From: Porogramme epimiltina
Taxonomy: Eukaryota; Basidiomycota; Agaricomycetes; Polyporales; Polyporaceae
DNA length: 64,000 nt
Direction: 5' to 3'
Assembly: GCA_900155495.1 (NCBI GenBank)
Contig: FTLJ01000412.1
Span: forward strand, 56,793 to 120,792
The notes beneath the pieces are model-generated. The model had not been told where the DNA came from. It saw only the letters and a list, made by a program, of their open reading frames with translations, and made no database searches. The translations under genes and the position numbers were made by a program. The stretch's first letter is position 1; every line of letters starts with the position of its first letter. Shown here piece by piece: positions 43,656-56,426 of this stretch.

Positions 43656-46530
43656 ATGGCCAACCCGAAGAAACGTAAAGACGTGCCTCAAGGAGCAACA
43701 TTGCTAGACTTCTTTGGTGGGGGATCAGCTGGACCTTCTTCGCAACACAACAAAAAGCAAAAGGCGGTGAAGGCAACCAAGTCGAAGATAGATCCTTCCC
43801 GTTCGAAGGTTGTGCCCCGAGTTAAGCGTGAAGTTGGGGACGAGTTCATCGTCGTCGACTCATCTGACGATGTCATCATTCTCGACTCGTCCGACGATGA
43901 TGACATCGTGGAGGTGTCTGCTATTCGCCCTGCACCAAAGCCTATGCAGGCGACTGCCGAATCTCGCAATAGGACTGCGTCAAGTTCATGTAGCTCGAAA
44001 GTCCGGCTTGGTGGCTCTCTGCTAGTGGATCCTCGTACGTCCCCGCCACCCTCCGGCTGTACATGAGACTCATCCACATTGTTGCAGGTATTCGTATTAA
44101 AAGCGAGCGCAACGATACGCCAGGGACACCTTCAAAGCTTTTGGTGCCGGCATGTTCTACCCCCAACGATAGAAGGGACCCATCACCGTTCGGGCTCCCG
44201 TCCATGCTATTACCACAGGACGAGTCTTCTTCCGCGAAACTCTCTTCCACTACTTCACCCCCTGTTCCAGCGGACTGCTCTCACGACATCCTCAGAGGCG
44301 GTATCCCGGCCCCACCTATTCGGAGCGTTAGTGAGGCTGCCCTGCTTGGTGAGGGGGACTGGGGCATGGGCGACGATGAGATAGAATTCGTTGACGACGA
44401 AGATGAGAAGCCGCCCGCCGACGATTCGAACTCGACCGACATAGACCTCACACTGGACGACGACGTCGCTGCCGAGCGAGAGGAGGGCCTAGTCGAGAGC
44501 TGTCCGATTTGCGAGAGAGAATTGGTTGGCATGAGCGCGGTGGTGCGTCCTACATTCATGAATGCCTGGCAAGAGCCAACGCAACCCACAGGACATTCAT
44601 GACCACGTCGACGGATGTCTTAATGCTATCCACAAGGCTGAGCCGTCAGGTTCTGCTGTGACGATGCCTTCTTCCTCGAGTACAAGACCCCTTAGCCTGT
44701 CACCCAGCCCACCAGCTCCTAGTGCCGCCGATCCTTCAAGGGTCTTTGTTAAACAGGAACCCGGCACGCAGGGTGGCGTTTTCTCTAGGCTCATGACATC
44801 CCACAAGGAGAATGAGGCCTGGAAGGAGGCGTCCGCCGCGGAAGATCGAAACTTCCGACCGACGAAGGCGAATGGCGGCCGTCGGAAAGCACCCTTCTAC
44901 AAGGTCATGCAGGGCATGCCAATCGCTGTGGATGCCTTCCGCTATGGGTCTATACCCAATGTGACCGCATATTTCCTAACGTACGTTTGTGAGCGCGTCC
45001 ACATCACTTGTCTATACTGATCTATCTTGCGCAGTCATGCTCACTCCGATCATTACACAAATCTGTCGGCCAAGTGGAACAGCGGCCCGATTTATTGCTC
45101 GCAAGGTACAGCAAACTTAATCATGCACATGCTAGGCGTCGATTCGAAGTGGGTGTGCCCGTTACCTATGGACACGCCCACTACGATTCCAAACACAGGC
45201 GGCGTACAAGTGACACTGATAGAAGCCAACCACTGTACGTGAGATGTGTCTACTGGCATACATCCCCGTTCACGGTCCTTTGTAGGTCCCGGGTCATGTC
45301 TATTTTTATTCGAAGGCAAGCAGACCGTCGATGCCGGCGACAGCGCGTATACGTCTCAGCACGTTGGTTCGACAAAAGTCTTCCGATACCTCCACTGCGG
45401 CGACTTCCGAGCGTGCCCCCAACACGTCTTGCATCCAGCCGTCAAGGGAAAACACATCGATCATGTCTACCTAGACACAACCTATCTTGATCCGAAGGTT
45501 TGCCCTTTGCATTTCGACAAACTCTATGGTCGCTAAGTCAGCATTCGCTTCCCAGTATTGTTTCCCTCCTCAGCCACAAGTTATCTCTGCCTGTGCTAGC
45601 TTGGCGAAACGATTAGTGAATGGTGGCCTCCCAGAGGATAATCCCGGTGAAGCTGTCAAACATCGCACGATGACGGGATGGTTCACAAAAGTTGAGAAGT
45701 CAGAGAAGGGCAAAGAGAAAGTTACCGTAACTGCTGATAAGACGCTCGTGGTGGTGGGGTAAGTGCTCGTGTTCTACAGCTATTCGCCACCAAGATACTA
45801 ATTCCACCCCGTTTCAGTACATACTCGATTGGAAAGGAACGCATTGTCAAGGGTGAGTAGGTACATGTTCCTTAGTAAACCAAACACTGATCGGGTGTCC
45901 CTTAGCTATCGCCAAGGCTCTCAGCACGAAGGTGTACTGCGATACGCGCAAAGCAGCAATCCTACGTTGTGAATCTGACGCGGAGCTAGACGCCATGCTC
46001 ACTGACGATCCCAAAGCTGCCGGTGTGCATGTCGTCCCTCTAGCAGTCATCGCTACCGACAGGCTTAAGGCCTACATGGAGCGATGGAACGGGTACTACC
46101 ACAAAGTGGTGGGATTTCGACCTACCGGATGGACGTAGGTGTTTTGACCCTATACGAAGTTCGAGAGACGTATCTTAATGAGCGCCCCTATAGTTTCACC
46201 CCACCCAAGGGCACAGACACCTTGCCTACCATCGCTGCTGTCATCTCGCGCTCCCAGAGCAAAGCATTCTCCCAAGCCAACCTCCAGCCTATGCGCAACT
46301 CGACAGTCGCCCTGCAAGTGTATGGGGTGCCCTATTCTGAGCATAGTTCCTTCTTTGAACTCACATGCTTTGCACTATCACTTGACTGGGGTCGTATGAT
46401 TGCGACCGTCAATGTGGGGAGCGAGTCGTCTCGGGGCAAAATGGCAAAGTGGGTAGAACGGTGGGAGAAGGAGCGGAAGAGCAGAGGCAAGGTGGAGGTT
46501 GTGAAGTACCGCGAGATAGACTATTGGTGA
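43656..46530 (+). CDS. PSO2: DNA cross-link repair nuclease Pso2/SNM1
   Basis: Nine exons (43656-44034, 44088-44539, 44592-44980, 45035-45234, 45286-45497, 45556-45758, 45818-45852, 45906-46134, 46194-46530) give 811 codons. N-terminal GATLLDFF resembles a PCNA-binding box lacking the usual glutamine. A UBZ4-like zinc finger is formed across intron 2: CPIC in exon 2 and HDHVDGC in exon 3. The metallo-beta-lactamase core has HAHSDH at the exon 3/4 junction, EANHC-PGSC, and a GDFR region. The DRMBL part includes TYSIGKERI and ends VPYSEHSSFFEL...REIDYW. Pso2/SNM1 proteins trim DNA around interstrand cross-links in the nucleus. Length and domain order are normal and the reading frame is intact. 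Confidence 0.94.
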
Positions 46531-47018
46531 CGCTGGCCATGTATCGTGCCTCGAGTTAGGGCTAGTCGTAGCGGTGTAATCTAGCTATGCGGTTCTACAG
46601 CTGCGTTCCACGTCGAGATGTCCGATCATCAATGTTCGAATAGGCAAGGAGAATTCTTGCTCATCTCATATAGCCGCTTGAGTTTGAGTTAATGCGTAAA
46701 TCTTTGGTTCGGTCTCTCTTCTAATGGCTCGAATAGTGCGGGACAGAATGTTAGCGAGGAAAACGAAAAAGACAGTGGCGGGTTTGGAACCAGTGGCGCC
46801 CTCGGCCGGTGTCCCGAGAAGCGCCTCCCACTGGGCCAGTTGAGCATTCTGGATAATCTTGCGTGAATGGCTGTGACCCACTTGCCTAAATGGGGCCTTG
46901 ACGCGTTTACGCATGCGCGAGCTTACGCGTCCGACGCGCGTTCTCGTGACTGACGCTGTGGACGTCCTGAACGCTCTCTCCTCCGCTCATTCCTCCGCCA
47001 CCACCCACCCTCGCCACC
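46531..47018. other. Intergenic Pso2 / Rpt4
   Basis: Contains the Pso2 3' flank and the Rpt4 promoter. An 82-codon minus-strand frame (46666-46914) lies here but is not recognisable. Just before the Rpt4 start the sequence is rich in CGCG and GCATGC elements. Confidence 0.5.
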
Positions 47019-48643
47019 ATGAGCTCTACACAAGCCTCGACCTCCGCACATACAATTGATCAGAGAAGGAAGGATGCTCTGAAGGGCTACAGAGAGGTTC
47101 GTTCGCGCGTTTCTTGGCGCGCATCCCTGCCAGAAGTCTAACTACGGCTCTTAACTTGTAGAAAATGCGCCAACATGAGAATAGTAGTCAGAACCTCAAG
47201 AATCGTAAGTTATCAGTATCCTGCTCACGTCTTTATACTTTGTCACTGAGAATACGATCAGTCCGTTTCTCTTTGAAGGACCTTGAGAAAGACTTTGAGA
47301 AGACGGAAGATGACATCAAAGCCGTGCAGTCTGTGGGGCAAATAATTGGAGAGGTTATGAAGCAGCTGGACGACGAACGATGTGCGAATATCTTCTCAGT
47401 GTTCCCTCGTTACTCCGTTCTGACATTAGGACCGAAACTACGTGCAGTCATTGTCAAGGCCTCGTCTGGGCCACGCTATGTCGTCTCATACAGGCCAACA
47501 CTCCCAGTGGCGAAGCTCAAGATGGGCACGCGCGTCAGCCTAGACATGACTACCCTCACGATCATGCGTATCCTTCCCCGAGAAGTCGACCCGCTTGTGT
47601 ACAAGATGAGCTTGGAGGACCCCGGAGGAGCGAGCTTTGCTGGTATTGGTGGGCTTGGCGAGCAGGTTCGAGAACTGCGTGAGGTGCGCCTTCTTTCTTC
47701 TGCCCCGCGCCCGTCAACTCCAATCGGAAATCTCCTCAGGTTATCGAGCTCCCACTGCTCAACCCCGAACTGTTCCTCCGCGTGGGCATTAAGCCGCCGA
47801 AGGGTGTGCTGCTATATGGCCCCCCGGGAACGGGCAAGACGCTGCTCGCGCGTGCAGTCGCCGCGACCCTGAACACGAACTTCCTCAAAGTTGTCTCTAG
47901 TGCAATCGTAGACAAGTACATTGGCGAGTCCGCGCGTGTCGTACGCGAGATGTTCGGCTATGCGCGCGAACATGAGCCATGCGTCATCTTCATGGACGAG
48001 ATCGACGCTATTGGTGGCCGTAGGTTCTCCGAGGGTACGAGTGCGGACCGCGAGATTCAGCGGACGCTCATGGAGGTGCGTCCGACCTCACACCATTGCG
48101 CTATATGTGCAAGGGCGCAAGTCTGACTGTTGATGTGCGGAATAGCTCTTGAACCAGATGGACGGCTTCGACTCCCTAGGGAAGACAAAGCTCATCATGG
48201 CGACGAACCGACCCGACACGCTTGACCCCGCCCTCCTCCGCCCTGGCCGACTGGACAGGAAGATCGAGATCCCACTCCCGAACGAGCAGGCGCGTCTCGA
48301 GATCCTGAAGATTCACTCACAACCGGTAAACAAGAGCGGAGAGATCGACTACGAGGCGATCGTCAAGCTTTCCGATGGGTTCAACGGCGCGGATCTCAGG
48401 AACGTTGTGACGGAGGCGGGCATGTTTGCGATTCGTGACGACCGGTTAGTTGCATCGTTGCGAATATCAGCATGTCATGTCTGACAAGTATCAGCGAGTA
48501 CATCATTCAGGAAGATCTCACGAAGGCTGCACGGAAAGTGGGCGAGGCGAAGAAGCACGAGAGTAAGTTCACTCGCAGCCGTAGGTTCCGACTTGTCGCT
48601 GACACTGCGGACTTCCTCAGCCAAGCTGGAGTATTCGGCATAG
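47019..48643 (+). CDS. RPT4: 26S proteasome ATPase subunit Rpt4 (PSMC6)
   Basis: Eight exons (47019-47096, 47162-47204, 47262-47381, 47448-47683, 47740-48075, 48146-48444, 48495-48562, 48621-48643) give 400 codons. N-terminal coiled coil, then the OB-fold region, then the AAA+ module: Walker A GPPGTGKT, Walker [12 protein letters not shown], sensor [12 protein letters not shown], arginine-finger region [12 protein letters not shown], and [23 protein letters not shown]. The final short exon restores the conserved ending (KLEYSA); without splicing the frame would run on into unrelated sequence. Good start context (CCACCATGA). It is part of the regulatory-particle ATPase ring that unfolds ubiquitinated proteins. 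Confidence 0.96.
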
Positions 48644-48754
48644 CGGATCGTCCGGATTGTGTTATGTATTCTACTTCGCGTTCTGTAACACGGACTCTTT
48701 CATTGGAACACATTGGTGCGAGAGCGCAACTTCACGACAAACTAACTGTCCAGG

Positions 48755-49637
48755 TTACACGTTCGCCTCCTCAACCGCCTCCGCCATTGCTCCCATCGTG
48801 GGGAATGTGAACATAGCAACATCTGTCGTGCTCTCTGGTAGGCCCGTAATGGCCCCTTCCCTGTTGATCCAGGCCGTCGCCATCCCCCTTCCCTTCGCAG
48901 GCAAGATATCATGAAAGACGCTCTGGGCCGTCATGAGGACCTCGTCCTGCTCGATCCCAAAGTCCTCCTTCAACTTCCGCAACGCGTACGCGAGCATCTC
49001 GGGCGCGGGCTTGTACGCGCCGACGTCCTGCGCGGTGTAGACGGCAGAGAACGCGAACGCGCCCGGGCCCTCCATGTGCGCGCGCGTCTTGGTGATCGTC
49101 GCGCGGTCGATGTTGGAGAGGATGACGAGCCGGAAGCGCTGCGCGAGCGAGGCGAGCGCGGGCACCGTGTCCGGGAAGGGCGGCCATGTCTCGACGCTCT
49201 CCGCGAACGCGCGCGCGGCGGCCTCTTCGGGATCCGCGGGCGTGGGGGTCGAGGCGTCCGTGTTGGCGGCGGCGTCGTCGGCGCGCAGTGTGGTCGACTC
49301 GGAGGGCGGCTCGCGGTCCTGGAGGCGAGCGGCGAGCGTCATGTACACTCGGGCGAGAACGTCGGAGTAGAGCATGGATGGGAACTGGGCCTGGATCTCG
49401 TGCTCGACGGACCCAAAGGCCGCGAGGATGGCAGCGCGGTCGGCGGAGCCCTTGCCGCTACGCTTGAAGAGGGGCGCGAGGGAGTTATAGATGCCTGTCT
49501 CCCAATCCTGCACGATGCCGGTCAGGTCTGGAGACGTGTATGCATTTGTAAGGCCGCGAACTCACGATGAGTGTGCCATAACAGTCAAAGACGAGGGCTT
49601 TGTAGTTCTTCAGCGTCGTGAGGTCTGCGGGAGCCAT
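48755..49637 (-). CDS. HAD-superfamily hydrolase, 2-haloacid dehalogenase-like
   Basis: Two exons (49566-49637 and 48755-49507) give 274 codons. Motif I is VFDCYGTLIDW, interrupted by the intron after GTLI; the acceptor at GCAG-GATTGG gives the expected DWETGIYNSL. Motif II is LVILSNID, the motif III lysine is in GAYKPAPEM, and the final motif is near VLMTAQSVFHDI. The layout fits type II haloacid dehalogenases and related phosphatases; the exact substrate cannot be told. A variable alanine/proline-rich insert (STPTPADPEEAAARA) sits in the cap region. It converges with Rpt4, 112 bp apart. Confidence 0.88.
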
Positions 49638-50320
49638 GGTTTGCAAGAGTGTAGGTCGAGTATCGCGTCTTCGTGGACTCGCCACGAGAGGTTGTCTTTA
49701 AGGCTGCGATGAGTGTGTTACCCGCCTGTATGCACTGGAGTCATCTGTGCATGTAGGCCTCGGACCCGTTGGGGAATCAGGATCAGGAAGTGGAAAATAC
49801 GTCATGAGCCGAAGTGGACGACTTCTCGTAACCTTCCTGGTCGGCGCAGCGCCGTTTCGTGATCACGAGCATCAAGATTTCGCACATTCCCTCATCCTTC
49901 TCCACTTCCTACCTCGCGTTTTTCGGGTGCACTAGATGTCCTCGCTAAGCACAGGCGAGCTGGGCTTGAGCATGTTCTGGCGGAGGGGCGCTCTTCCTTC
50001 TCGCAACCGCTCTACGTAACTGTCATCTTGATTCTTCACACACACCACCACTCCCGCTCGCACTTGCCTTATACTCCTCTGCTATATCTTTCAAGCACAC
50101 AAGATGGGCGACAAGATCTCAAGATGGTCTCGTGGGTTATCTGCAGGCTTCCCTTCGGCGCCTCGGCCTGGTCCAGCCGCATGTAAGGTATACGACAGAT
50201 ACTGCTCAGGTGAGTCACTTCATTCTAGTCGTTATCCGCCAATTACGGCGGGCAAGTATTCGAGACGTACTGACGGGGCTCCGCAGGACTTCCGGTGTCC
50301 GGCAATTGGAATACCAGGTG

Positions 50321-50327
50321 TATATAA
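50321..50327 (+). promoter_or_regulatory. TATA box of the aminotransferase gene
   Basis: TATATAA 45 nt before the ATG at 50372, implying a very short 5' leader or a start further downstream. Inferred from sequence and spacing. Confidence 0.45.
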
Positions 50328-50371
50328 CAACATAGCGCTCCTCGAATCTATCTTCGCATTCTACCTCGGAC

Positions 50372-52038
<1,667 letters not shown>

Positions 52039-52438
52039 GTGCGAGGCTAAGCATGATAGGATTAGAGAATTGTGTTGTACAACATCACTAGGTGTAAACA
52101 TAGATCGAATTTGCTGCTCTTTCATGTCATGTGCCTCTTGTCGAACCATCGAGACTTGTGGCCCCGGGTCTTACATCTCGGGTAACGTTGAATGCGCACG
52201 AGACTGTGTCGCGAGTGTGTAGTGAAGGCACATTATCCGACCTTTTCCCAGCGCGGATCCGCGTGAACAACAGATGAGTCGAGCGTGGTTCAATTGCTGC
52301 TACTGTTACACTTTTACGCTTAGAGGCCTTCCGAGCCCTCAACACCGACGAATACCCTGCCGTCCATCGGTCGCCGTTTCCGCTCAGGGCGCAGTGCCTG
52401 GGGAAGCATCGGCCGTCAGCCGCGCTGTCACTCATCAG

Positions 52439-53185
52439 TCAGAGAAGGTGAACAGACGGACCTTGGTTTCCGCAACCCGTAGAGGGCCAGTTGCTCGCGG
52501 ACTCGCCCTTGATGCACGCGCCGTTCCAGAGCGGGCCCCCATCAGAGCCCGACCACTGGCTGCATGACACCTCGGTGAACGTGCCCGTGAGGGCGCCGTG
52601 GCCGGAGGGGAAGAATACGCCCGCGCCTCCTGTGTCCTCGCAGATATCGAAGCTATAAGCACGTAGGAGTGAGTATACTCGCACCCCGGGGAAGAAGGGG
52701 AGACGCACTGGACGGGCGCGTTGTGTTGGTTGTTCGGGTTGCTCGTCGTCTGGCCGCACCACTCCTGGTTGCCCTGCACTGGGCAGAGGTCTGTGACCTT
52801 GACGACGATGGTCTTCCCGAATGGACCTGAGTACGCGGGCGAGTACGGGTCGGCGGTGCCCGTGAGTGCGAAGCAGCGCCCGCAGGCGTCGCCGGGTCCA
52901 AGGCCGGGAGCAGACCCGAATGAGAGCTGGGAGACAGCGGCGCTATAGCCCGAGGCGGAAATACCACACGCTGAAGAGCAACTAGGGTTAGGAGGAACAT
53001 GAGAGTAGCATCTAGTGATGTGGAGACGAACCTGGCTGTCCGCATCCGGAGTAGTGCGTGAAGGACGCTGTGCCAGATGCGACTTGGACGTAACCTCCTG
53101 TTGCCCGCTTGTCGGTAACGGTCAAGGAGCTCGCCAGGGTAGCGACGGCCGCAAGCTGGAGAAGGGAGAAGAGGAAACGCGTCAT
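52439..53185 (-). CDS. CEL45A: Secreted GH45 endoglucanase, subfamily C (Cel45A-like)
   Basis: Three exons (53032-53185, 52709-52970, 52439-52652) give 209 codons. A signal peptide (MTRFLFSLLQLAAVATLASS) is followed by a dibasic KR site before ATGGYVQ. The mature part has FTHYSGCG, GDACGRCFAL, YSGPFGKTIVVKVTDLCP, the NNQH region and HFDICED. The last two correspond to the catalytic asparagine and aspartate described for the Phanerochaete enzyme of this subfamily. There is no cellulose-binding module or linker, as usual here. It hydrolyses beta-1,4-glucan outside the cell during wood or litter decay. Intron positions follow from the homologous frame; the second intron donor is CA-GTGCGT. Confidence 0.94.
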
Positions 53186-53251
53186 GACGTAGTGTTTGTG
53201 TAGGCTGAGCGAGTGCTGAGATCCTGAGTGGGTCGCCTGGTACATGTCTTC

Positions 53252-53259
53252 TTTATATA
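53252..53259 (-). promoter_or_regulatory. TATA box of the GH45 gene
   Basis: TATATAAA on the minus strand 67 nt before the start codon, a spacing usual for strongly regulated secreted-enzyme genes in fungi. Inferred. Confidence 0.6.
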
Positions 53260-53299
53260 TGCTCCTTCGACCATGCCTATTTCCCCCGAGGCTCATAAC

Positions 53300-54690
53300 T
53301 TGCCGACACTGCGGAGGCTACGGTGACCGTAGCGTGCAATTTCACCGAACCAACAGGAAGCGCATCATTATCGGAAGAGGGTCCGGTGTCGGGTCGCACG
53401 GCGAGGTGTGTGTCATGGGACGCTAACAAAGGCCATAACCTAGGAACCATTATAGTCAGCCGGGGAGGAAACGGGGAAATTCATGCGAGGATTATGATCG
53501 AGGCCTGAGGTTCTAGACGTACATGTTCGATTGATAAATAGCGACCTCCTGCACAAAGCTTGTATCTCGCACATGAGGATCTTCCTAGTTATGTTAATAC
53601 TCGAGCGACCAGAAAGAGCTCAGGCCTGGGAGTACGGTGAGGTACTCTAGATCTAAACGTTTTGTGATGAATAGTCATGCTTTGCTATGAGCGTGAACTC
53701 TACATACCTTCGTTAGCGGCGTGGAGTTCTCCGCTATAGAACATCCGTGGGTTTATAAATTTCCAGCAGCTAGCTGACTTTTCCTTTGGGTAAAGCAGCC
53801 CGGCCGGAAACTCGTCCTCAAGAGTTAAGGCCTTGTCACTGCACGCAATGCGCATCAATAGCTCCGATATATGGCACGTAATAACCGGTAGAGATCGTAT
53901 TCACTCACCCTAACAACTACCACATAATCGCCCATCGGGATCAAGTTCTTCCTTCAGGTGAGTTGCATGCAAGAAAAATCCGGTAGGCACTTTATAATTG
54001 AGGCACAGGTAGCAAGACTGGGATATGTAACGGTGAATTTGCCAAGGGAGTTTAGGGTAGACGTCCTATAGTCTGGAGCAGGGCCTGGGCCCTGGGGGGC
54101 ATGAGCTGAGTTTCAAAGGCTACAAATTAGGAAGGCCAAACCAGGCTCCTATCCTAATGTCGATCTTTCAGGGTCCCATCCCCAATCGGCACGGCTTCTT
54201 TTTCAAGTTGTCTTGACATTCACGGCCACGAAAGACTGTTTGGTCAATATCAATTCCGACATACGATCGCGGACTAATTTCTTTGAAAGTTTGCAATCGC
54301 CCACCTTGATAGACGGTCGACATTTGTAGGCGCCTTCCTTGTGACGGTGCCGTTAGCCCGGGCCCCGCGATCGCTGAGTCGCCCTGTGAAATGAGCGTTA
54401 CTGCCGGGACTTCCTGCTCCGCCGTAAGCATGCATTTGTCAAACTCGCTGGTCGCTTCTCCTACGTTCAAACTGTGCGAAAGCTGCGTCCTCGAGGCCGT
54501 CGACTCAATAGACCCCCGCAGCCCCAGCGCAGTCGTTTGCTTAGAAGCGCGTCGCAGTAACTGCGACCCCATAAAACACTGATTCCGAGGAACCCGACTT
54601 CGGGTATGTAACATGTTCGATTCTATAAAATCACTACAACTGAGTAACTGAGCCTTGTCTGTCTACAGTTCTCCTCCTCCGCCGAAATCA
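53300..54690. other. Intergenic region, no gene recognised
   Basis: About 1.4 kb between the divergent GH45 and acetyltransferase-like genes. One 148-codon minus-strand frame (54168-54614) exists but shows no motif or conserved composition. The remainder has stops in all frames and no visible repeat. It holds the promoters of both flanking genes. Confidence 0.5.
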
Positions 54691-54698
54691 GCCTTGCC

Positions 54699-56235
54699 AT
54701 GACTGAAACTACGGAAGCTCCAGTCCCGGAGGCGTTAAACTCGGCTTCGCCACGAAACGAACTTCGGGGAGCAGGTAAGTCCGATACTCTACGCTCTCGA
54801 CTGCAGTATCTTGGATTGTGACGGCACGGCATTTATTCTTTCGTTTTTAGGGCTGTTTGAGCAATGGTTCAACGCCCGAAGCCATCTTGACCTCATGTCT
54901 TGGCTCGTCTCCGCCGCCCGCTATGAACACCCTTCCGGGCAACGTCTTACCAAGGACCTTCTCTACCCCGCTTTAGAGGATGTTATTCGCGGTACCGCCG
55001 TACTTTCTGCGCAGCTCCCGCGTGCACCTGCACCACCCGTGTGGGTCCGCATGCCATTAGTGGACCTCAACAAGGTGGTCACCTTTCTTGACGAGCCTTC
55101 CTCCGCGCTCCAGACCACCGTTGAAGAAATCTACGCGCGTTCAAGGGTGCATGGCCCTGACCTGCCTCTTTGGTGCCTCGTGGTCTTCAATGATGGTGTA
55201 GTGGCCTTCGTATACGATCACACCGCCGGTGACGGGAAGAGCGGCCCCGCGTTCCACAGCCTCCTCCTCGCCGCCCTCGCACGCGTGCCGAACCCTCCCC
55301 CGGCCCATTCTGGCATTGTCGAGGCACCCAACGGCGACGGCCTGCCGTCGCTTGTGCCGTCCATGGAAGAAGCGATCGACACATCCGTCCCGTTCCTCAT
55401 GGTCCTCCGCGAACTCGCACGCGTGTTCCTCCCCCAGCTCTTCGACCGCAGGCGCAACACGGCGTGGACCGGCCACCCGACGCAGAACCCACGCGTGCTC
55501 GAGACGCGGGTGCGCTTCTCCCACGTCGCCCCCCGCGACGCGGGCGCGCTCGTCAAGCTCGCCCGCGCGCACGGCACGACGCTCACGGGCATCATGCACA
55601 CGCTCGCGATCATGGTCCTCTCGCGCCTGATCCTCGCCAGCGACGCGGACGCAGCGGCGAAGTACACGGCGCTCCCGACGAGCATCCCGATATCCCTCCG
55701 GCGCTACACCGGCGTGCCGCCAACGGGGTTCTGCAACCATGTCTCGACGCACGCCGCGTTCCACTCCTTCATCTTCCCCTCTTCCTCGAACACAGGCACG
55801 GAAGAGCAGGCGTTCGAGGAGACGTTCCCGTGGACGACGGCCGCGGAGCTCACCGAGGCGCTGAAGCACAAGGCCCCGAACTCCGCGCCTGCGGTGGGCA
55901 TGCTCAAGTTCCTGTTCGGGAACTACGACGCGACACTGCTCGGGAGGCTGGGCAAGAAGCGCGCTGCAGCTCTAGAGCTCTCGAACCTGGGCCCATTCCC
56001 CAAGGCCACCGAAGGCCCGGAGGCAGACGGCTGGCAGATCCGTGAACTCCTGTTCTCCCAGGCGGATGCGACGCTTGGTGCGGCGATCAAGATCAATACT
56101 GTTGGCTCCCCAGACGGGGGCGTTGGTATCGGTATTACGTGGGGCAAGGGCGCCGTGGACGATGAGCTCGCGGAGGCGTTCACTGTGGCGTTTAACGAGG
56201 GGCTTAGAACACTGGCGGTTTCTAAGGAGGCCTAG
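54699..56235 (+). CDS. Alcohol acetyltransferase-like protein (BAHD/condensation fold)
   Basis: Two exons (54699-54774 and 54851-56235) give 486 codons. The start is MTETTEAPVPEALNSA. The catalytic HxxxDG motif is seen as YDHTAGDGKSG at about residue 150. The C-terminal half has the structural region around ALELSNLGPFPKA and GVGIGITWGKG, as in the fungal AATase (Atf-like) family. Such enzymes esterify alcohols or similar acceptors with acetyl-CoA. The downstream gene is a DUF6533 membrane protein and no pathway cluster is evident. Coding bias is strongly G/C at third positions, which produces long overlapping shadow frames. Confidence 0.85.
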
Positions 56236-56426
56236 TGGACTTGGTCCCTGAGGCGGGTAACGTGTATGTGAACGATCCAGACAGAAGTGGATGATGCTCG
56301 GTCTCAGATATGATTGATGATTTACATGGATTTTACACTACTTCTATACCTGTTACAACATATTATGCGAGTGTACATACATATAAGGCGAGCCCATCTA
56401 GAACTTGACACAAGGCTGCTGAGTGC

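Noticed and set aside
46666..46914. Minus-strand 82-codon frame between Pso2 and Rpt4
   Set aside because: It starts at an ATG and diverges from Rpt4 by 105 bp, but shows no recognisable domain and overlaps the expected promoter and 3' flank; not enough support for a gene.
54168..54614. Minus-strand 148-codon frame in the GH45/acetyltransferase spacer
   Set aside because: No motif, atypical composition, no promoter or splice evidence; length is within chance for this GC content.
55141..55869. Long minus-strand frame opposite the acetyltransferase-like gene
   Set aside because: Antisense to a clear coding exon with strong third-position GC bias; no independent features.
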